A stretch of DNA of 18,209 nucleotides, from assembly GCA_947374505.1 (NCBI GenBank), contig CANCCE010000030.1, forward strand, positions 1-18,209, in the 5' to 3' direction. The notes beneath the pieces were generated by a model. The model did no database searches and was not told the origin of the DNA. It worked only from the letters and a program-made list of their open reading frames with translations. A program made the position numbers and the translations under genes. The DNA is from Comamonadaceae bacterium. Its GTDB lineage: Bacteria > Pseudomonadota > Gammaproteobacteria > Burkholderiales > Burkholderiaceae_C. Position 1 is the first letter of the stretch; each line of letters begins with the position of its first letter. Shown piece by piece: positions 13,627-18,209 of this stretch.

Positions 13627-13657
13627 AAGGTCGCTTGATGACCTTGGATAAATCCAA
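13627..13657 (-). promoter_or_regulatory. Two overlapping inverted repeats upstream of rubrerythrin
   Basis: AAGGTC-N7-GACCTT (13627-13645) and TTGGAT-AA-ATCCAA (13644-13657), both perfect with 6-base arms and sharing two bases. They lie 26 to 56 bases before the start codon. They could be an operator for a dimeric regulator or alternative RNA stems in the leader. No named regulator site is recognised; clear -10/-35 boxes could not be assigned. Confidence 0.45.
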
Positions 13658-13791
13658 AGACGGAGACACGTTAATAGCATCAACGCACCGCGTCTAGTTG
13701 GAGGATTCAATACAAATTATTCGAAAAAACTATCGCTACAACGATGGCAATAATGATCCCCAATAACCCGTAAAAATAGAATCAGAATGAG
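13658..13791. other. Intergenic region between the rubrerythrin operon and the Bug-type gene
   Basis: AT-rich compared with its surroundings, especially 13705-13790. It should hold the rubrerythrin promoter, reading left, and the end of the Bug-type transcript, also reading left. I see several AT-rich hexamers but no unambiguous promoter, and no hairpin with a T-run for the Bug gene. No open frame of note lies here. Confidence 0.5.
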
Positions 13792-14778
13792 TTACTGTGG
13801 CAGAAATCCACTGCTCTTGATAATCTGAGCCCAAGCTTGTGAGTACGCTTTTTCCCGCTGAGCGAGCTGACTGGACGTCATGTAAGCCACGGTCAGACCC
13901 ATCTGACTCAAATGGTTGCGCACCTCAGGCTGCATGAGAACTTTGGCCAAGGCGGCAGAGAACGTGTCGGTGAAGGCCTTGGGCGTGCCCGCAGGCGCAA
14001 AGATGCCGTAATACGGCAGGTCTTCCAAACCGCTCATACCGAGCTCCGAAAACGTCGGCACGTCTGGCAAAGCGACTTGCCGTTGACCCCCCAACACCGC
14101 CACGATGCGGACTTTACCGGCTTTGTGGTTTTCAATGAAGTCTGGCACTGACGCCACACCGGCAGCGATCTGGTTGCCCAGCATGTCGGCCATCATGGGC
14201 GCACTGCCGCGGTAAGGTGCAGACACCAAGTCGAGCTTGAATTTGTCAGCGATGACCTTGACCAAAAACTCAGGCGTTGAGGCTGGCGCAGGAATTCCAA
14301 TCGCGCCCTTGCCACCCTGCGCTTTAGTCCACGCCAGATACTCAGAGAAGCTTTTAGCCGGGGTGCCGCCAGAGACCGCAAAGGCATTCACAAACGTCGC
14401 GAATCCCGCCACCGGCAGAAAGTCTTGTGCCGGTGCATAGCCTGGATTTTTTGTCACCATCGGCAAGATCGTGATGGTGTGGTCATGCGACAAAAACAGC
14501 GTGCTGCCATCGGCCGGAGCGACTTTCAAAGCCTGCGCCGCAATCTGCCCGCCAGCACCCGGTTTGTTCTCAACCATCACCGCCACGCCCAACTCGTCCT
14601 TGAGCTTTTCAGCCAAGATACGCGCCGCTGCGTCTGTCCCACCGCCCGGCGGAAAACCGACCAAGATTTTGATCGGTTTGAGAGGCTGCGCGATGGCCAA
14701 GCCAAGGCTGCAGCAGACTGCCAAAGTCGTGGCATAACGAGCGACTGAAGCCAGTCCGTGGCGGCGGGTAAAAATCAT
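13792..14778 (-). CDS. Tripartite tricarboxylate transporter substrate-binding protein (Bug family)
   Basis: 328 residues from the ATG at 14778, chosen because AGGAG stands 7 bases upstream; the frame is open 10 codons further, to an ATG at 14808, without such a site. The N-terminus is a signal peptide: a basic start (MIFTRRHGL), a hydrophobic core and a probable cut after AIA at residue 30. The mature part begins with the Bug hallmark IKILVGFPPGGGTDAAAR, followed by VENKPGAGGQIAAQALK. Later segments PYRGSAPMMADMLGNQI and FAPAGTPK are also typical. These periplasmic proteins bind carboxylates, amino acids or other small acids and usually deliver them to TctA/TctB, which are not encoded here. 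Orphan Bug proteins are very common in Comamonadaceae. The ligand cannot be predicted. It appears monocistronic and divergent from valS. Confidence 0.93.
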   Translation of the reverse strand: MIFTRRHGLASVARYATTLAVCCSLGLAIAQPLKPIKILVGFPPGGGTDAAARILAEKLKDELGVAVMVENKPGAGGQIAAQALKVAPADGSTLFLSHDHTITILPMVTKNPGYAPAQDFLPVAGFATFVNAFAVSGGTPAKSFSEYLAWTKAQGGKGAIGIPAPASTPEFLVKVIADKFKLDLVSAPYRGSAPMMADMLGNQIAAGVASVPDFIENHKAGKVRIVAVLGGQRQVALPDVPTFSELGMSGLEDLPYYGIFAPAGTPKAFTDTFSAALAKVLMQPEVRNHLSQMGLTVAYMTSSQLAQREKAYSQAWAQIIKSSGFLPQ

Positions 14779-14955
14779 GGTGAAGCTCCTGCGTTTGGAA
14801 GAAAGCATGTTGTTGGACGAACGCGCAATTTTGCTACGGATTTTGGGGGAATCAGCCAGCTGGCATCGGTGTCGTCCAGCTAGTTAAAATCTTAGGTTTC
14901 GTCCCCGCAATGAGAACGTTTCAGTCGCGGCACGTTTTCACTTCATAAAGTCCCC
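14779..14955. promoter_or_regulatory. Divergent region between the Bug-type gene and valS
   Basis: 177 bases that must hold promoters for a leftward and a rightward gene. A perfect 10-base palindrome, GCCAGCTGGC, lies at 14855-14864, with a related half, CCAGCTAG, at 14876-14883. An AT-rich stretch, TAGTTAAAATCTTAG, follows at 14881-14895 and could contain a -10 region for valS. No confident box pair was found, nor a T-box or other leader structure typical of tRNA synthetase genes. Confidence 0.4.
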
Positions 14956-17826
14956 ATGAGCAACGCCCCCACCCTACCGGTCCAGCCTGTCGATCAACCC
15001 GGCCTGCAATCTCTGTCCAAATCGTTTGAGCCCGCAGCGCTCGAAGCGCATTGGGGTCCGGCTTGGGAGCAAAGCGGCCTGTACGAGCCGACGCTGGACG
15101 CCGACAAGCCGTCGTTTGCGGTTCAGCTGCCACCGCCCAACGTGACCGGCACGTTGCACATGGGCCATGCGTTCAACCAGACCATCATGGACTCGCTGGC
15201 GCGCTATCACCGGATGTCGGGCGACAACACGCTGTGGGTGCCAGGCACCGACCACGCAGGTATCGCCACGCAGATCGTCGTGGAGCGCAAGCTCGCCGGC
15301 GAAGGCAAGACACGGCACGACTTAGGGCGCAAAAACTTTGTTGCCAAAGTCTGGGAGTGGAAAGAAGAGTCTGGCTCGACCATCACGCGACAAATGCGGC
15401 GCATGGGCGACTCGGTTTCCTGGAAGCACGAGTACTTCACCATGGACCCGAAAATGTCCAAGGTCGTCACCTCGACTTTTGTGCAGCTCTACGAGCAAGG
15501 CCTGATTTACCGCGGCAAGCGCCTCGTCAACTGGGACCCGATTTTGAAATCGGCGGTGAGCGACTTGGAAGTTGAGAGCGAAGAAGAAGACGGCTTCATG
15601 TGGCATATCCGCTACCCGCTGGCCGATGGCTCGGGCTCTTTGACAGTGGCCACCACCCGCCCTGAAACCATGCTCGGCGACGTCGCTGTGATGGTCCATC
15701 CAGAGGACGAACGCTACAAGCACTTAATCGGTCAAGCCGTCAAACTGCCGCTGTGCGATCGCGAGATTCCGGTGATTGCCGACGATTACGTCGACATCGC
15801 TTTTGGCACGGGCGTGGTCAAGGTCACGCCGGCTCATGACACCAACGACTATGCCGTCGGCCAACGCCACAAGCTGCCGATCATCGGCGTGCTGACGCTG
15901 GACGCCGCCATCAACGACAACGCGCCCGAAAAGTACCGCGGCTTAGACCGCTTTGTGGCGCGCAAGGCCGTGGTGGCTGACCTAGAAGCGCAGGGCTTTT
16001 TGGTTGAGGTGAAAAAGCACAAGCTGATGGTGCCGCGTTGCGCCCGCACCGGCCAGGTGATCGAGCCGATGTTGACCGACCAATGGTTTGTCGCCATGAA
16101 CAAGGTCAGCCCGCAAGACCCCACCGGCAAGTCGATCGCGCAAAAAGCCATTGATGCGGTTGACAGCGGCGCCGTGAAGTTCGTGCCCGAGCAATGGGTC
16201 AACACCTACAACCAGTGGATGGGCAACATTCAAGACTGGTGCATTTCGCGCCAGCTCTGGTGGGGCCATCAAATTCCGGCTTGGTACGACGAAGACGGCC
16301 AAGTCTATGTCGCGACCAATGAAGAGGACGCTCAGAAACAAGCCCCCGGCAAAACGCTGCGCCGCGATGAAGACGTGCTCGACACTTGGTATTCATCCGC
16401 GTTGGTGCCTTTTTCGTCATTAGGCTGGCCGGAAAAAACCAAAGAGCTGGATCTTTTCTTGCCTTCCAGCGTGCTGGTCACCGGCTACGACATCATCTTT
16501 TTCTGGGTCGCCCGGATGATCATGATGACGACGCACTTCACCGGCCAAGTGCCTTTTCACCACGTGTACATCCACGGCTTGGTGAAAGACGCTCAGGGCA
16601 AAAAAATGAGCAAGTCCGAGGGCAATGTGCTGGACCCGGTGGATCTGATTGATGGCATCGAATTGGCGCCGCTGTTAGACAAGCGCTCGCAAGGCCTGCG
16701 CAAACCCGAGACCGCACCGCAAGTGCGCAAGAACACCGAGAAAGAATTCCCGGCCGGCATCCCAGGCTACGGCGCTGATGCGCTGCGCTTCACCTTTGCC
16801 TCGCTGGCCAGTTTGGGCCGCAGCATCAACTTTGACAGCAAACGCTGCGAAGGCTATCGTAATTTCTGCAACAAGCTGTGGAACGCCACCCGCTTCACGC
16901 TGATGAACTGCGAAGGCCAAGACTGTGGGCTCGAAAAACACACCAAGGAGCAATGCCAACCCGGCGGTGAATTCCACAACTACATGAGCTTCTCGCAAGC
17001 CGACCGCTGGATTGCGTCGACGCTGCAACGCGCCGAAGCTGACGTCGCCAAAGGCTTTGCCGACTACCGGCTCGACAACGTCGCCGGCAGCATCTACCAG
17101 TTTGTCTGGGACGAGTTTTGCGACTGGTACCTGGAAATCGCCAAGGTGCAAATTCAAACCGGCACCGAGGCCGAACAACGCGCCACGCGCCGCACCTTGA
17201 TCCGCACGCTGGAAGCTATTTTGCGTTTGGCGCATCCGGTGATTCCGTTCATCACCGAAGAGCTCTGGCAAAAAGTCGCGCCGGTGGCCGGCCTGCCGGG
17301 CCGCTTCATCAGTGAAGCGCACTACCCGACCAGCCAACCGCAAAAAATCGATGCGCAAGCCGAAGCCCACGTGGCCAAGCTGAAGACGTTGGTCGACGCC
17401 TGCCGTAATCTGCGCGGTGAAATGAATGTGTCACCCGCACTGCGTATGCCGCTGCTGGTGCTGGGCGACACCGACTTCATGCGCACAGCTGCGCCCGTCA
17501 TCAAGGCGCTGGCCAAGCTCAACGACGTGCAAGTGTTTGAAAACGAAGCCACTTGGGCCACGGCCGCGCAAGGCGCGCCAGTCGCCGTGGTTGGGGAGGC
17601 CCGCATTTGTTTGTTTGTCGAGGTCGATGTGGCCGCAGAAAAAGCCAGGCTTGGCAAAGAAGCCACCCGGCTTGAAGGCGAGTTGGTCAAGGTCAACGCC
17701 AAACTGGCGAACGAGGCCTTCGTTAACAAAGTGCCGCCGGCCGTGCTGGAGCAAGAGAAAAAGCGGCTGACCGACTACACCGCCACGCTTGAAAAACTTC
17801 GGGATCAATTGGCTCGTTTGAACTAA
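14956..17826 (+). CDS. valS: Valyl-tRNA synthetase
   Basis: 956 residues, normal length for bacterial ValRS, a class I synthetase that charges tRNA-Val in the cytoplasm. The ATP site is seen in PPPNVTGTLHMGHA (HMGH at 68-71, the HIGH motif) and KMSKS (550-554). GTDHAGIATQ follows the first motif. The CP1 editing domain, which clears mischarged threonine, includes ATTRPETMLGDVAV (about residues 232-245). WCISRQLWWGHQIP (about 429-442) returns to the catalytic fold. An anticodon-binding domain occupies about 700-850. The last 70 residues are charged and helical, with regular K/E/L spacing, as expected for the ValRS C-terminal coiled coil that grips the tRNA. The ATG at 14956 fits the family although no clear ribosome site precedes it. 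It is probably a single-gene transcript ending at the stem-loop before galU. Confidence 0.98.
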   Translation: MSNAPTLPVQPVDQPGLQSLSKSFEPAALEAHWGPAWEQSGLYEPTLDADKPSFAVQLPPPNVTGTLHMGHAFNQTIMDSLARYHRMSGDNTLWVPGTDHAGIATQIVVERKLAGEGKTRHDLGRKNFVAKVWEWKEESGSTITRQMRRMGDSVSWKHEYFTMDPKMSKVVTSTFVQLYEQGLIYRGKRLVNWDPILKSAVSDLEVESEEEDGFMWHIRYPLADGSGSLTVATTRPETMLGDVAVMVHPEDERYKHLIGQAVKLPLCDREIPVIADDYVDIAFGTGVVKVTPAHDTNDYAVGQRHKLPIIGVLTLDAAINDNAPEKYRGLDRFVARKAVVADLEAQGFLVEVKKHKLMVPRCARTGQVIEPMLTDQWFVAMNKVSPQDPTGKSIAQKAIDAVDSGAVKFVPEQWVNTYNQWMGNIQDWCISRQLWWGHQIPAWYDEDGQVYVATNEEDAQKQAPGKTLRRDEDVLDTWYSSALVPFSSLGWPEKTKELDLFLPSSVLVTGYDIIFFWVARMIMMTTHFTGQVPFHHVYIHGLVKDAQGKKMSKSEGNVLDPVDLIDGIELAPLLDKRSQGLRKPETAPQVRKNTEKEFPAGIPGYGADALRFTFASLASLGRSINFDSKRCEGYRNFCNKLWNATRFTLMNCEGQDCGLEKHTKEQCQPGGEFHNYMSFSQADRWIASTLQRAEADVAKGFADYRLDNVAGSIYQFVWDEFCDWYLEIAKVQIQTGTEAEQRATRRTLIRTLEAILRLAHPVIPFITEELWQKVAPVAGLPGRFISEAHYPTSQPQKIDAQAEAHVAKLKTLVDACRNLRGEMNVSPALRMPLLVLGDTDFMRTAAPVIKALAKLNDVQVFENEATWATAAQGAPVAVVGEARICLFVEVDVAAEKARLGKEATRLEGELVKVNAKLANEAFVNKVPPAVLEQEKKRLTDYTATLEKLRDQLARLN

Positions 17827-17860
17827 TGCACCCGCCATAGCTCGACAAAGGGCGTCAGAC

Positions 17861-17914
17861 AAAAGCGCGCATTCATGTCAGACCGAATCTTTTTGACATG
17901 TGAATGCCGCTTTT
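17861..17914 (+). terminator. Long bulged stem-loop terminator between valS and galU
   Basis: AAAAGCG pairs with CGCTTTT, GCATTCA with TGAATGC and TGTCA with TGACA, for 19 base pairs broken only by a one-base bulge (C 17868) and a two-base bulge (17899-17900), with a 13-base loop. The flanking A4 and T4 could serve transcription from either side. It begins 34 bases after the valS stop and ends 65 bases before galU. The T-run is short, so termination may be partial. Confidence 0.65.
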
Positions 17915-17970
17915 GAGCTTTCCAACAGCTCAGCCTGTGTTACTTTGGACGTAATCCGACACACATTTAC

Positions 17971-17976
17971 AGGAAG
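17971..17976 (+). promoter_or_regulatory. Ribosome binding site of galU
   Basis: AGGAAG ending 3 bases before the ATG at 17980 (AGGA is 5 bases away). It fixes the start of the partial galU gene. Confidence 0.7.
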
Positions 17977-17979
17977 CAC

Positions 17980-18209
17980 ATGACCCAACGCACCGCCGTC
18001 CGAAAAGCCGTTTTCCCAGTTGCTGGCCTCGGCACCCGATTTTTGCCCGCCACCAAAGCCCAGCCGAAAGAGATGCTGCCTATCGTCGACAAGCCGCTGA
18101 TTCAGTACGCGGTCGAAGAAGCCTACGCCGCCGGCATTCGCCACATGATTTTTGTGACCGGCCGCAACAAGCGCGCTATTGAAGACCATTTCGACACCGC
18201 CTACGAACT
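17980..18209 (+). CDS. galU: UTP-glucose-1-phosphate uridylyltransferase, N-terminus only
   Basis: The first 76 residues of a GalU protein, cut by the window end. GalU makes UDP-glucose from glucose-1-phosphate and UTP for envelope polysaccharides, lipopolysaccharide and trehalose. The nucleotide-binding signature AGLGTRFLPATKAQPKEMLP (15-34) is complete, including the G-x-G-T-R loop and the conserved K-E-M-L-P, followed by VDKPLIQYAVEEA (36-48), another family hallmark. The ATG at 17980 is set by AGGAAG at 17971-17976. The gene lies behind a terminator-like stem, so it probably has its own promoter. A TTGACA at 17893-17898 is inside that stem and lacks a good -10. Confidence 0.97.
   Translation, partial: MTQRTAVRKAVFPVAGLGTRFLPATKAQPKEMLPIVDKPLIQYAVEEAYAAGIRHMIFVTGRNKRAIEDHFDTAYE

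Noticed and set aside
13602..13791. OxyR- or PerR-type site upstream of rubrerythrin.
   Set aside because: Only scattered half-sites (such as GATAG) are seen; spacing does not match a full consensus.
16675..17370. A 231-codon minus-strand open frame inside valS.
   Set aside because: Shadow of the valS coding frame in GC-rich DNA; the valS sequence continues unbroken through it.
17893..17921. A sigma-70 promoter for galU with TTGACA as -35.
   Set aside because: At 17 bases spacing the -10 position reads AGCTTT, and the TTGACA is part of the right arm of the stem-loop.

Overview
The window looks like the chromosome of a beta-proteobacterium of the order Burkholderiales, most likely Comamonadaceae (Rhodoferax/Limnohabitans/Polaromonas type). 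This is inferred from the moderately high GC, the beta-proteobacterial style DNA polymerase IV, the valS-galU pair, a Bug-type solute-binding protein and a paired cphA'/cphA cyanophycin locus. The host was not identified by any search. I see no rRNA, tRNA, CRISPR array, insertion sequence or phage gene, and no gene-free stretch longer than about 190 bases.

Left part (1-11062): a cyanophycin locus arranged around a 159-base divergent intergenic region. Leftwards run an ABC exporter-type protein with an unusual N-terminal extension, a DUF1854 protein overlapping it by four bases, and a DNA polymerase IV gene 5 bases further on that is cut by the window edge. Rightwards run cphA' (a degenerate cyanophycin synthetase paralogue), cphA (the catalytically complete-looking synthetase), an acyltransferase-3 family membrane protein, and a protein resembling the Bacillus Tgl spore-coat transglutaminase. 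The synthetases polymerise aspartate and arginine into a nitrogen-storage granule. The roles of the transporter, DUF1854, acyltransferase and transglutaminase-like proteins are not established. The two synthetase copies have lost different active sites, which suggests a division of labour. No cyanophycinase or isoaspartyl dipeptidase gene is present in the window.

Middle part (11059-13601): a leftward operon for peroxide or oxygen stress and redox chemistry: a rubrerythrin without a rubredoxin domain, a two-cluster Fe-S/CCG-domain protein related to GlpC and heterodisulfide reductase, and a DUF3501 protein. It converges on the cyanophycin operon, and a perfect hairpin sits exactly between the two. 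Overlapping inverted repeats lie just upstream of the rubrerythrin gene.

Right part (13792-18209): an orphan periplasmic solute-binding protein of the tripartite tricarboxylate transporter (Bug) family facing left; then valS (valyl-tRNA synthetase), a long stem-loop terminator and the start of galU (UDP-glucose pyrophosphorylase) facing right. These are ordinary housekeeping genes.

The most interesting unit is the six-gene cyanophycin neighbourhood, particularly the reciprocal active-site decay of CphA' and CphA and the presence of a transglutaminase-like protein and an acyltransferase directly downstream.
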